This document shows positions 44,684 to 51,890 of a stretch of DNA of 64,000 nt, one piece after another (within the stretch, counting starts at the first letter, position 1; each line of letters starts with the position of its first letter). A program made the position numbers and the translations under genes. Origin of the DNA: Cyclobacteriaceae bacterium (GTDB taxonomy: Bacteria > Bacteroidota > Bacteroidia > Cytophagales > Cyclobacteriaceae); assembly GCA_019694875.1 (NCBI GenBank), contig JAIBBC010000002.1, forward strand, positions 496,001-560,000. The letters are read 5' to 3'. The notes beneath the pieces were generated by a model. It did no database searches and was not told the origin of the DNA. It saw nothing but the letters and a program-made list of their open reading frames with translations.

Positions 44684-45040
44684 TTAATCGTTCTTTTTTG
44701 AAAGTGTATCAATGAAGTCCCTGACCTGACTTAGTTTGTCTACCGGCAGGCCTTTCAGTTTGCCAACGATGTTTCCCTTCTTTTTGCCGCGGATTAGTTT
44801 CTGCAGGGAATGGTCTTTATAGATCCCGGTCTTGGTGTCGTTCTCCCAGGAGAAGAGGTCGTCAATTGTGCAGTTGAGCAGCAGGCATATTGTTTCGAGG
44901 TGCTTAAAGCTGATGCTGGTAACCTTGTTGTTTAACAGCCGGCTGGTGGTATGGGCGGTGAGCCCGTTCTTTTTCAAGAACTGGGTGGGGTTTTCGATAC
45001 CCTTGTCCTCGAATAGTCTGTTCAAGTCTAATTTTAGCAT
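44684..45040 (-). CDS. XRE-family HTH transcriptional regulator
   Basis: 118 residues. Helix-turn-helix of the Cro/C1 type: LFEDKGIENPTQFLKKNGLTAHTTSRLLNNKV, then ISFKHLETICLLLNCTIDDLFSWE. The C-terminal half (KLIRGKKKGNIVGKLKGLPVDKLSQVRDFIDTL) is a short dimerisation-like extension. Its ATG is 6 bp from the first unit of the 21-bp repeat array at 45047-45277, so the promoter is inside the array and autoregulation through repeated sites is a plausible reading. Confidence 0.85.
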   Translation of the reverse strand: MLKLDLNRLFEDKGIENPTQFLKKNGLTAHTTSRLLNNKVTSISFKHLETICLLLNCTIDDLFSWENDTKTGIYKDHSLQKLIRGKKKGNIVGKLKGLPVDKLSQVRDFIDTLSKKND

Positions 45041-45046
45041 ATCAAG

Positions 45047-45277
45047 TTGTTAATATTGGCAATGGTTAAGAAAACATCTGCATCACATGTGAAAACATCT
45101 GCAACAACTAGTAAATAATCAGCAATGAAATAGTAAAAAACTGCAACAACTTTGAAAATATCTGCAACGCAATGATCAAATATTGCAACGGTATTGAAAA
45201 TATCGGCAAAAACTTTACAAAAATCTGCAACGATTATGTAAAAATCTGCAACACTTGTGTCAAAAATTGCAATGGGG
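45047..45277. repeat. 11 tandem units of exactly 21 bp, TCTGCAAC core
   Basis: Units start at 45047, 45068, 45089, 45110, 45131, 45152, 45173, 45194, 45215, 45236 and 45257; spacing never varies. Plus-strand consensus is about NTGAAAATATCTGCAACNNNN (21 bp). The trinucleotide GCA at unit position 13-15 is present in all 11; flanking bases vary more, so it is the core, not the unit, that is conserved. Three of the frames are interrupted by stops (TAA, TAG, TGA), which argues against a coding repeat. The array starts 6 bp upstream of the XRE regulator. Confidence 0.85.
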
Positions 45278-45339
45278 TAGAGAGAATTCCACGCATACGA
45301 GCTTTTTTTGGCATGAAGGCTTTGTCGTCTGGCGTGTTG

Positions 45340-45660
45340 TTAGTCAGTGTTTATCCTCATTCGTCCACTTGTGTTATCCATGTCAACTTTCAAATTGTCA
45401 ATCGTGATTAAAAGTCTTAAGTGGAGTTGATAGTCGAACCAACCACTACCGTCATAATGCTGTCCAGCGTTTGTCTCGTTATATATTTTTAAAATGTCTT
45501 CAGCGTCAGAGATTGTCAAAAACTCGATGTTTTCGATCTTCGCCCTTATTCTCTGGGCACACAAAAACTCCGGTTGAAAAAGTATATTGTCGAAGGAACT
45601 CTGTTGGAAGTAGTCCTCTATCTTTTTCATTCTTTTCAAAACATCTTGTCTGTCCGTCAT
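45340..45660 (-). CDS. orphan protein in a cassette-like unit
   Basis: 106 residues, charged and helical (RMKKIEDYFQQSSFDNILF, RIRAKIENIEFLTISDAEDILKIYN), with HYDGSGWFDYQLHLRLLITIDNL towards the end. No signal peptide or known domain. Its stop codon TAA lies inside CTGACTAAC (minus strand, 45339-45347), and upstream of its ATG lies GTTACCCAG (complement of CTGGGTAAC at 45676-45684). These flanks match as inverted partners at 7 of 9 positions, as in integron cassettes. Confidence 0.6.
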   Translation of the reverse strand: MTDRQDVLKRMKKIEDYFQQSSFDNILFQPEFLCAQRIRAKIENIEFLTISDAEDILKIYNETNAGQHYDGSGWFDYQLHLRLLITIDNLKVDMDNTSGRMRINTD

Positions 45661-45831
45661 TGTCCTGAATAAATGCTGGGTAACGTTTGGCTATAAGCTG
45701 GTTGTTTTATCAAAATGAAATTAAATAATTAATCATCGAATGCTGACGGCGTGAATTATATGCTTTGTTGCAGGCCGTTGCGCGTCCCTCGTCATTATTT
45801 GGTCATTGTCGAGTCTCGTTCGTGAATACTC

Positions 45832-46542
45832 TTATTTGATTGTAATTTTGTCCGTCTTGGTATTGTAAATTATTTGTAATGGGTCATTGCTTAAGGGCAT
45901 GAAGAGAATTTTTATTTTTTGCGAAATTGTGCTGTACTTGAACTCGTAATTCAATTCTTCTTTACCTTTTTCAGACAAACAAATGTCTTCTTTGCAAACC
46001 GAAAGGTCACCACATTCTCTTATTTCTTTAAAATTGACCCAATAAATGTTCGGAGACATAGCACTTCTACATCCGGGCAGTAACGTGTCCGTTGTTTTCG
46101 TTGTTATAAGCATCCCCACTTCACCAAGTGTACCAAGAAAGGTCTTATTGGTTTGTCCAGTGAGTCTAAAGTTTATTTTCCCCTGGAAGAATTTATTGTC
46201 TGTGCCTGCGATATTAAAACCATCGCAGCATGTGTTATAAATGAATTTGTATTTCAAAGGCTCTTTGATGTTACAGATTATTGTGTCCCACTTGGCATTT
46301 TTGTTTTGTTTGTAAAATAGGGTATCAATTTTGTTTGGGTCGGGCTTTATTTTTATTGGTTTCGAACCGAATCGGAGTATTTGTCCGTTAATTCTCCATT
46401 CCATTTCCATCACCCTTTTAAAATGGTCGTCGTTACGTCCTGTGTACATGCGAAGATCAGTTGTGTCAGCATAAAATATTGCTGTTTGTCCCCAAAGAAT
46501 TGCCGGTAGGATTGTCAGTATGAGAAGTAACTTGTGTTTCAT
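45832..46542 (-). CDS. orphan exported protein, cassette-like neighbourhood
   Basis: 236 residues with a signal peptide (MKHKLLLILTILPAILWGQ). The mature part is beta-rich with six Cys including NTCCDGFN, PGCRSAM and CGDLSVCKEDICLSEKG, which may form disulphides in the periplasm. No family recognised. Downstream (45776 region) and upstream (46652 region) carry GTTGCGCG and complement GTTGTGTGC, possibly diverged cassette ends. Confidence 0.6.
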   Translation of the reverse strand: MKHKLLLILTILPAILWGQTAIFYADTTDLRMYTGRNDDHFKRVMEMEWRINGQILRFGSKPIKIKPDPNKIDTLFYKQNKNAKWDTIICNIKEPLKYKFIYNTCCDGFNIAGTDNKFFQGKINFRLTGQTNKTFLGTLGEVGMLITTKTTDTLLPGCRSAMSPNIYWVNFKEIRECGDLSVCKEDICLSEKGKEELNYEFKYSTISQKIKILFMPLSNDPLQIIYNTKTDKITIK

Positions 46543-46983
46543 CTTTTTGTTGTCATTGAGTCGAAGAGATAGACGTCAACTTCCTGTCTTGCAAGTCTAT
46601 ATTCCATTTTTTTCAAAGCCTGTTTTTGGTGACTGGTGTCGTCTGCTACGCTTGCACACAACGTTTGTGTTTCCGCAGTGGTGTATTTTCCGAGGCCCGC
46701 GTTATGTCCCCGAACCTAAGTGTTGAACGAAGATAAAACTTTAAACCAACCAGTCACGGCATCATTATAGAAACATTCTGTTGGCTGCTGTAGGGCTCTT
46801 CGCTGAACTTTATTCGTAGCCTTGTCTTTCGTCCTCCGTTAATGTTACACTCTCTTAATTATTCAGTCGTGCGGTGAGCATTTTTCATTTTCAACTTTGT
46901 CCATCTACACTACACTGAGCACACTTATTGGCTGGCTTTGGATGTGGGTGGACTTTGCGGCCAGGCAATGGGTGTGCGAAATT
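46543..46983. other. 441-bp gene-free stretch with cassette-like sequence
   Basis: No convincing gene on either strand. It holds the imperfect palindrome CACACAACGTTTGTGTT at 46655-46671, whose core ACAACG resembles other unit ends nearby, and a weak GCACAC...GTGTGC pairing (46654, 46972). AT-rich. Could be a degraded attC-like body or a remnant cassette. Confidence 0.35.
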
Positions 46984-47538
46984 CTAAACTAAATAGTCAC
47001 TTAACTTTATTTTGAAGTGCTCTTTCAATAAGACTGGAAGTGAGCAATGTTCAATACTCAGAATGTTGCAGATTTCTGGAAGCTTTTTGAAGAGCTTGCT
47101 ATCATTATCAGTTCTACTTTCCTCTGTAACTATTATTGTTTTGTCAGATGAGCCTGTGTTGTTATTACAGTACAAAATAAGCTTAGCGTCTGCGGTCTCC
47201 AAAAACTTGTTTTTCGCCACTTCAAACTCAGTTGGTGTCAACTTATTTTTCTGCGCACCATAGCAAAGTTGATTCTCAAGGATTTTATAGAATTTGGATT
47301 CAGGCAGGACTAAAGTCGTCTTAATATGCTTCGTGGTCTTATTAAGGAATTCAAGCTCTTTAACAACAATACCTTTTGCAACGAATCTTGACTCATCAAA
47401 AACCTTGTCAAGAACTATAAGCTCTCCATTTTCAAACTTTTCAGACAAGAGCAATTTAAGCTTATCCTGCTTGTCAAACGGAAGATAGTACCGGACAAAA
47501 GAGACCAATGAAGTTGTATCAATTACTGCCTTCATCAA
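46984..47538 (-). CDS. PIN-like (DUF4411-type) protein, partner of ImmA/IrrE
   Basis: 184 residues. PIN-fold features: N-terminal MKAVIDTTSLVSFVRYYLP with the first acidic residue, EFLNK..., ADAKLILYCNN and a third acidic stretch TIIVTEESRTDND. DUF4411-type PIN proteins are predicted RNases or DNases. Its start overlaps the ImmA/IrrE stop by 4 bp (ATGA), so the pair is co-translated. ImmA plus PIN-like pairs are known in toxin-antitoxin and phage-defence contexts. Confidence 0.65.
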   Translation of the reverse strand: MMKAVIDTTSLVSFVRYYLPFDKQDKLKLLLSEKFENGELIVLDKVFDESRFVAKGIVVKELEFLNKTTKHIKTTLVLPESKFYKILENQLCYGAQKNKLTPTEFEVAKNKFLETADAKLILYCNNNTGSSDKTIIVTEESRTDNDSKLFKKLPEICNILSIEHCSLPVLLKEHFKIKLSDYLV

Positions 47539-48719
47539 ATATATTGGTCAATTTTGTCTGGCTTGATACTTAACCTTCTGCAAAACTCAGCTTCATTTAT
47601 CACTCCTTCAATAAAAGCAGATTGCACCGTACTAATCAGTAAAGGCGAAAGGATTGGCTTTGCAACAGAGCCCCGTATTTTTCTACCTTCTTCTAAAGCC
47701 CTTTGCTTTTCCAGTTCACGTTTTCTTTTTTCCTCAGCTTCTCTAGCCTTTATTTTTTCAGAAAGCTCATTGAATATTTTTCGATATGTCGCTACTGATA
47801 TTTTGTTAAGAATCAATAACCTAGTGTAGAGCGCAAAAACACTTAAATTAGTTCTTTCGGAAATTTGGTCAAGAATTTCATGGTGGTAATCATTTTTTGC
47901 GTTAGCTGTTTCTAACTGATTTATAGTTGAATCATAGTCACCGATTAGAAAGTAATACGCAAAGTCATTACACCATCTTTCAATTTTATTAAGTGAGTTA
48001 TAGTCTGAGGAATCTTCATTAATTCGTTCATCAATTTCCTCTTCATCTAAAAGGTAATGCCCTAATTCATGAATAAGCGTAAATATCTCGCGACTGAATG
48101 AGTTTTGGTTTCTCTTTAGAACGATAGTTCCTGGTGACAAATAAAATCCATTAATATTTACTTTTTCCTTCTTATTCCATGTTTCAACGAATTCAAAAAC
48201 CAAGATGTTGTTTTCTGCAAATTTCGCAATAAGGGATTTAAGAAAGTCTCTCTTGAAGTTTGTGAATGTGGGATACAATTGTTCCCTGATTTTTTGAGCA
48301 ACTTCTTTTGGATTAGACCTAATCGTAAAAACCGGAAGTATTCTGTCCTGTTTAATTCCAGCCATTTTTGATAATGCTGAAAGAGATATTTTCTCCTCTT
48401 CGAAATGAGTTACAATTTTTTTACTCCCAAAATTGAGCTCAGCATTGAAGGTGTCCTTTCTAAAAAAAATACTCTCTTCTTTATTCTCTTTGACTTGTTG
48501 AGGGTCTAGATAATAGCTTAACCCTTTGCTAAAAATTTTATCTATTTTTTTGAGCAGGCTTACTTTAATTTCAGAACTAAAAACTTCATCCTCTGAATAA
48601 GGTTTTTTCAACCCTTTGCCAACTTTAGTGATAAAGTCCGTCTTGGTAAGCCCATACAGCTTCAAAAGGTGATTTATCCTTTCAACGTTTATGTTAACTG
48701 TATTTATGGTATTAGCCAT
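47535..48719 (-). CDS. ImmA/IrrE family metalloprotease-regulator
   Basis: 394 residues from the ATG at 48719; a TTG eight codons upstream is possible but weaker. An N-terminal HTH-like region (INHLLKLYGLTKTDFITKVGKGLKK; VSLLKKIDKIFSKGL) precedes the peptidase domain with the zinc motif FTLIHELGHYLLDEEE (HELGH) and the downstream EFAYYFL-like helix IERWCNDFAYYFLIG. The C-terminal ~90 residues are a charged helix. ImmA/IrrE proteins cleave repressors or regulate toxin-antitoxin genes; here it likely acts with the overlapping PIN-like protein. Confidence 0.8.
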   Translation of the reverse strand: MANTINTVNINVERINHLLKLYGLTKTDFITKVGKGLKKPYSEDEVFSSEIKVSLLKKIDKIFSKGLSYYLDPQQVKENKEESIFFRKDTFNAELNFGSKKIVTHFEEEKISLSALSKMAGIKQDRILPVFTIRSNPKEVAQKIREQLYPTFTNFKRDFLKSLIAKFAENNILVFEFVETWNKKEKVNINGFYLSPGTIVLKRNQNSFSREIFTLIHELGHYLLDEEEIDERINEDSSDYNSLNKIERWCNDFAYYFLIGDYDSTINQLETANAKNDYHHEILDQISERTNLSVFALYTRLLILNKISVATYRKIFNELSEKIKAREAEEKRKRELEKQRALEEGRKIRGSVAKPILSPLLISTVQSAFIEGVINEAEFCRRLSIKPDKIDQYI

Positions 48720-48803
48720 TTCAAAGGGGTAATCTGAGCTCAAAAAGCCCTGTTTAAGGACTTCATATTTGGGTTGTAATTTATTCCTTTTTTAAATAGG
48801 ATG

Positions 48804-48842
48804 TTGAGAAATCTCAAGCCGATGCATCCACTGATTATCAGT
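48804..48842 (-). promoter_or_regulatory. two small palindromes upstream of the ImmA gene
   Basis: TTGAGAAATCTCAA at 48804-48817 (6-bp arms) and ACTGATTATCAGT at 48830-48842 (6-bp arms) lie 85-123 bp upstream of the ImmA ATG. They could be operators for its own HTH domain. Confidence 0.35.
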
Positions 48843-48914
48843 CAGTTAGCTAGTCAAATTAGTGTGGGCTGGTTGGCTCTTGCCATAGCTTTGGTGTCGC
48901 GATGGGTTTGAGCG

Positions 48915-48934
48915 CCTGCCTGCCGGTAGGCAGG
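48915..48934. repeat. REP-like palindrome CCTGCCTGCCGGTAGGCAGG
   Basis: CCTGCCTGCCGGTAGGCAGG is self-complementary apart from one mismatch pair. This type of palindrome occurs scattered in Bacteroidota intergenic regions. It is GC-rich against an AT-rich surround. The 535 bp of 48744-49278 otherwise holds no gene, only this repeat and the attC-like element at 49092-49273. Confidence 0.6.
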
Positions 48935-49091
48935 GCTATAGCATGTGCCAAATGCGCGGTGAAGTCGGAGCACAATCTTCTTAAAAATGCAAAGGATCGG
49001 CTGTATTAATTTTTTAGTCCGTCCCACGTTTTAATTTTTTCAAAGTCCAAGTTGTCCCGAAGCCGTTCACTAGTCCAGTTGGGAAAACTTT

Positions 49092-49273
49092 GTTAGCAGT
49101 GTCACAGGTTAGATGACTAAAATTGTCAGGGCCCTATTACTGCTAACGTTTGTGTTTGCGATGTGGCCGGCTTCCGAAGCTGCGCCCTGTCCCAGGTACC
49201 GAAACGGAATATAAAAACTAAACTTCATACTTACACTTCCCCCGCAGCTGGCATAAACACCATGTTGTGGCTC
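49092..49273 (-). repeat. attC-like element after the 296-aa cassette (with an empty unit beside it)
   Basis: On the minus strand the 296-aa gene is followed 5 nt after its stop by GAGCCACAAC (49264-49273), an imperfect-stem body (GTGTTTATGCC against TGTGTTTGCG), then CGTTAGCAG at 49140-49148. A matching CTGCTAAC at 49092-49099 lies 40 nt further, like an empty or deleted cassette. The layout is R''-body-R' of an attC. Confidence 0.45.
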
Positions 49274-49278
49274 GTGCC

Positions 49279-50169
49279 TTATGGGAAAATGTATTTATAT
49301 CTCTCGTCCAACATGTATTTCCAGTTGTCCACATTGTCGGTGATGTCTTTTACTTTTAATTTCCTATAGTCAGGGAGCCTGTTATCAGTTTCAAAAGCCA
49401 ATTGGCTGTTAATTATCTGCCTTACATCTTTCCAGTTGTCAAAATTGAAACACCGTCCCGGTCGTTGAATAAATTCTACCACCTTTTCAGAAATATTTAA
49501 CTGGCCAACTTTTTCAATTTGCTTTAGGTATTTTCCTAAATGTTTAGCGTCAAACGTATTTACGTTGAAAGCTTCGTTCCACTTTCTGAAAGTTGTATAA
49601 AGTATCTCTGCTTCAGTAATGTCGTTTATGTCAGGTTTTTTTGTCGCCTTGTATTTTGTCAATGCAATTCTGTTAGAACCCAATTTTGAAAGACTCAACG
49701 GATGAAAGTCTATTTTCTGTATCACAACTCCCGCCCCATAGTTGTTGTCGTCAATCTTAAATGCCAAACAGTCCCCTTGTTCAAATATTGGAGGATAGGG
49801 TTTAATCTTTATTCTTTTGATGGCGGTTGGTCTCTCAGTTTGAATTTCTAAAAGAAACTCTTCAATCACTTTTTTTCTCCTTTTGAATTCCTTGTCCCCG
49901 GCTTCTTTCCATAATTGCAGTCCGCGTTCAGTCTCTTTTATCTCTTTAATTTTGTCAAGAACATATTTCTCAAGTCCTTTTGTTACCCACTGTGAATACG
50001 CAATCGCTGTCCAGAAGTCAGCATACTCGTCCTCGTCAACTTCATTGTCCCGTTCTAAAGCTTCTCGAATTTGATTGGGCTCAAGTCCGTCATAATACAA
50101 AGCTCTGAACGTGTCGTAGAGGTCACTGAATAAGTCATTTTGTTTAATTCCTTGTCCCCAAGCTCCCAT
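49279..50169 (-). CDS. orphan cassette protein, DUF4259-like N-terminus
   Basis: 296 residues, soluble and charged. The start MGAWGQGIKQNDLFSDLYD is like DUF4259/immunity-type proteins (MGAWG-x-G-NDxA), followed by WTAIAYSQWVTKGLEK. The second half has a beta region FEQGDCLAFKIDDNNYGAGVVIQKIDF, resembling a small beta-barrel domain seen in immunity proteins. Function unknown. Flanked by the IR GTGGCTC...GAGCCAC (49267-50203), which marks the unit ends. Confidence 0.6.
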   Translation of the reverse strand: MGAWGQGIKQNDLFSDLYDTFRALYYDGLEPNQIREALERDNEVDEDEYADFWTAIAYSQWVTKGLEKYVLDKIKEIKETERGLQLWKEAGDKEFKRRKKVIEEFLLEIQTERPTAIKRIKIKPYPPIFEQGDCLAFKIDDNNYGAGVVIQKIDFHPLSLSKLGSNRIALTKYKATKKPDINDITEAEILYTTFRKWNEAFNVNTFDAKHLGKYLKQIEKVGQLNISEKVVEFIQRPGRCFNFDNWKDVRQIINSQLAFETDNRLPDYRKLKVKDITDNVDNWKYMLDERYKYIFP

Positions 50170-50196
50170 TAGTATGATAAAGTTTTATTAAGGCAT

Positions 50197-50364
50197 GAGC
50201 CACGTTGGTGCTTGTGCATGTGGCCGGAATAGGAGGGCTAAAAAACGAAGCGAAATGTTTAGCCCGACCAGTTGCGACCTGTCGCACGTGACAAATGTAT
50301 ATAATGAAACGGAATGTTTAATGCAGTTGCGAACCCGGCCATTGCACAAGCACACTGTTAGCGG
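50197..50364 (-). repeat. attC-like imperfect palindrome between two cassettes
   Basis: Minus strand: CCGCTAAC (50357-50364, containing the stop TAA of the 214-aa gene) then a long hairpin body. Its stem is GTGCTTGTGCA (50208-50218) with TGCACAAGCAC (50343-50353), 11 bp perfect, then a bulge and TGGCCGG/CCGGCCA (7 bp). An inner hairpin GGGCTAAA/TTTAGCCC (50235-50242, 50258-50265) lies inside. The far end reads AACGTGGCTC. The stem bulges and core ends match the geometry of integron attC sites, although the GTTRRRY/RYYYAAC consensus is not perfect. Confidence 0.55.
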
Positions 50365-51002
50365 TTGCCCCTGGTGTCAATGTCAAAATATAGTTTAACT
50401 TTTATTTGGTCATCGCTCTTCCACTTTATCCAGCCATTTTCAAGTCGTCCATTAGGTGCAAGGTGTTCCCAAACTCGGTTTGTTGCAATTTTTATCCAGT
50501 CACCCGTTACTTCAACAACATTAAAATAGTCGTTTAGTGTCGTCATTTGTATTGTCGTGGAGTTTATTGTCGGTTCAGATTTAATGTTTTCTGATTCGAT
50601 AGCTCTCACCATGCAATACTTCTTTAATATTTCCTCCCATGAATAAATATTTATGTGTCGGTGTCCATCAATCCACATTTTCTCCTTTGTCTCCAAGTTT
50701 GTCTCAACTTGAATCCAGTCGTCTTCAACTTGCGTCACTTTTATTAGACACTTTTGAAGTGTCACCGATATTGCTTGTGGTTTAAACCATTTGTAGTCTC
50801 GCTCATAGTCCAATGCTGAAAATAAATCCATTACTGGTCTCTGTGGTAATTGTAAATATCTCTCTCGTTGCTTGTCATTCTTTTGTCGAAACAACTCTAA
50901 GGGAGAATCTTTGTCGACTTCGATAAAACCGAGTCCCAGGTCACTTGCGAGAAGTCCGTAGGGAACGAGAATCAAAATAAAACTCAAAATAGCATTTCTC
51001 AT
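50358..51002 (-). CDS. exported orphan protein with tandem SH3-like repeats
   Basis: 214 residues. Signal peptide MRNAILSFILILVPYGLLAS. Two similar halves: KCLIKVTQVEDDWIQVETNLETKEKMWIDGHRHI and STTIQMTTLNDYFNVVEVTGDWIKIATNRVWEHL...GWIKW. Each fits an SH3_3-type beta-barrel with the 'V-x-G-D-W-I-K-V' strand. Bacterial SH3-like domains often bind peptidoglycan peptides. Cassette unit bounded by GTTAGCGG (50357-50364) and CCGCTAAC (51042-51049), a perfect inverted 8-bp pair. Confidence 0.65.
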   Translation of the reverse strand: MRNAILSFILILVPYGLLASDLGLGFIEVDKDSPLELFRQKNDKQRERYLQLPQRPVMDLFSALDYERDYKWFKPQAISVTLQKCLIKVTQVEDDWIQVETNLETKEKMWIDGHRHINIYSWEEILKKYCMVRAIESENIKSEPTINSTTIQMTTLNDYFNVVEVTGDWIKIATNRVWEHLAPNGRLENGWIKWKSDDQIKVKLYFDIDTRGNR

Positions 51003-51041
51003 CTGTCGGTAATAGTTGTCCGCAGTCGTCAGAGGGGGTTA

Positions 51042-51212
51042 CCGCTAACGCTGGTGCATATTGTCGTGGCGGGATTAGGAGCGCTTGTTAAGGCCGCGAG
51101 GCCGACAAGGCGACCAAGTTGAAATCTGTCCCCCGTGACAAATGTAAATAATGAAACCGAAAGGTAATGAGGACACCGAGTCAGGCAATTGTGCAAACCT
51201 TTTGTTGTGCGC
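51042..51212 (-). repeat. attC-like element between the 141-aa and 214-aa cassettes
   Basis: Minus strand: GCGCACAAC (51204-51212, 8 nt after the 141-aa gene stop), hairpin body, GTTAGCGG (51042-51049). Body hairpins include CTTGT...GGCC-GCGA-GGCC...ACAAG at 51084-51109. A block of about 50 bp (51112-51164) is shared with the neighbouring element (50266-50316), containing CAAATGTA, whose complement TACATTTG fits the TAnnTTTG -7 box and may serve as promoter for the next cassette gene. Confidence 0.5.
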
Positions 51213-51220
51213 TGCCGCCA

Positions 51221-51646
51221 CTATGCTCGCCACATTTCCCAAAGTCCCGAGTTGTTGTCGGCTGCTAGTACTCCGTCCTCTATCTCTTTTAGTTGTCTGA
51301 TTTCCCAGCGTCCCTTGAATTTCGAGTTCTTGCTGTCGTAAACTCCCTCGTGATGAACAACTGTCGGATTGTCGCTGTCGAATGAAAACGATTCATTGTT
51401 CTCGTAAACCACGTGCTCTTGGGTATAATATTTTGTGAATTCAATCTTGTCCCCGTTCAATTGTCCCTTGATTAGTATTTCGTCATCAATTCCTCCATAG
51501 TCTTCCTCTTCGGTTAGTCGGCCAACAAAATTGTCCCACTCTTTTTTTATTGTCACTCGAAACGGAACTGATTCCGATTTCATTAAGTCGGAGTAACCCT
51601 TGTCGTAGTTGTAAAACCCAATCCAATGTCCGTTAATGTCAATCAT
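51221..51646 (-). CDS. orphan cassette protein, lipocalin-like
   Basis: 141 residues, no signal peptide. Beta-rich: MIDINGHWIGFYNYDKGYSDL, VPFRVTIKKEWDNFVGRLTEEEDYGGIDDEILIKGQLNGDKIEFTKYYTQ, GVYDSKNSKFKGRWEIRQL. The I-x-G-x-W start and G-K-x-x-G-x-W finish suggest a small beta-barrel of the lipocalin-like/FABP type. Function unknown. The cassette ends GTTGTGCGC (51204-51212) and GCGCACAAC (51669-51677) are a perfect 9-bp inverted pair. Confidence 0.6.
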   Translation of the reverse strand: MIDINGHWIGFYNYDKGYSDLMKSESVPFRVTIKKEWDNFVGRLTEEEDYGGIDDEILIKGQLNGDKIEFTKYYTQEHVVYENNESFSFDSDNPTVVHHEGVYDSKNSKFKGRWEIRQLKEIEDGVLAADNNSGLWEMWRA

Positions 51647-51668
51647 ACTTTACTGTCGGGTGGCGGTT

Positions 51669-51710
51669 GCGCACAACGTCCGGATATAGGCCACATTATG
51701 GCCTATATCC
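51669..51710. repeat. outermost cassette end with strong hairpin
   Basis: GCGCACAAC (51669-51677), the outer core of the 141-aa unit, is followed at once by a perfect 12-bp-stem hairpin: GGATATAGGCCA (51682-51693), loop CATTA, TGGCCTATATCC (51699-51710). Beyond it the sequence changes to the truncated WYL-regulator fragment, so the array ends here on this side. Confidence 0.55.
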
Positions 51711-51727
51711 CTTTATTGTCTATTTGC

Positions 51728-51865
51728 AAGATAACTTCCTCGCCCCGCTCTTCCAACGGCATCAGCCACACGACTTCCTATCAATTAATATCTTTCCCGA
51801 TGAATCGCATCGACCGCCTTACCGCCATGCTCGTACTTGTCCAGAGGCTTTGTTACCTGAATTAA
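51728..51865 (+). pseudogene. truncated 5' fragment of a WYL regulator gene, copy A
   Basis: Matches the upstream and 5' end of the WYL regulator at 54905-55030: CAAGATAACTT, CTCTTCCAACGGCATCA, then ATG at 51800 giving MNRIDRLTAMLVLVQRLCYLN and a stop at 51865. After residue ~14 the similarity stops. Decapitated paralogue, not a working gene. Confidence 0.6.
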
Positions 51866-51890
51866 AATTAAATAAAAGCCAGTGAGTTGT

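Noticed and set aside
45047-45277. CRISPR array
   Set aside because: Units are contiguous with no spacers, repeat only a short core, and no cas gene is near.
45172-45411. Reading frame with repeated KICN/KNCN heptads over the 21-bp array
   Set aside because: The frame only exists because the array is 21 bp (7 codons); half of the array has stops in it, no ribosome-binding site is seen, and the 3' half has unrelated sequence. Treated as a DNA repeat.
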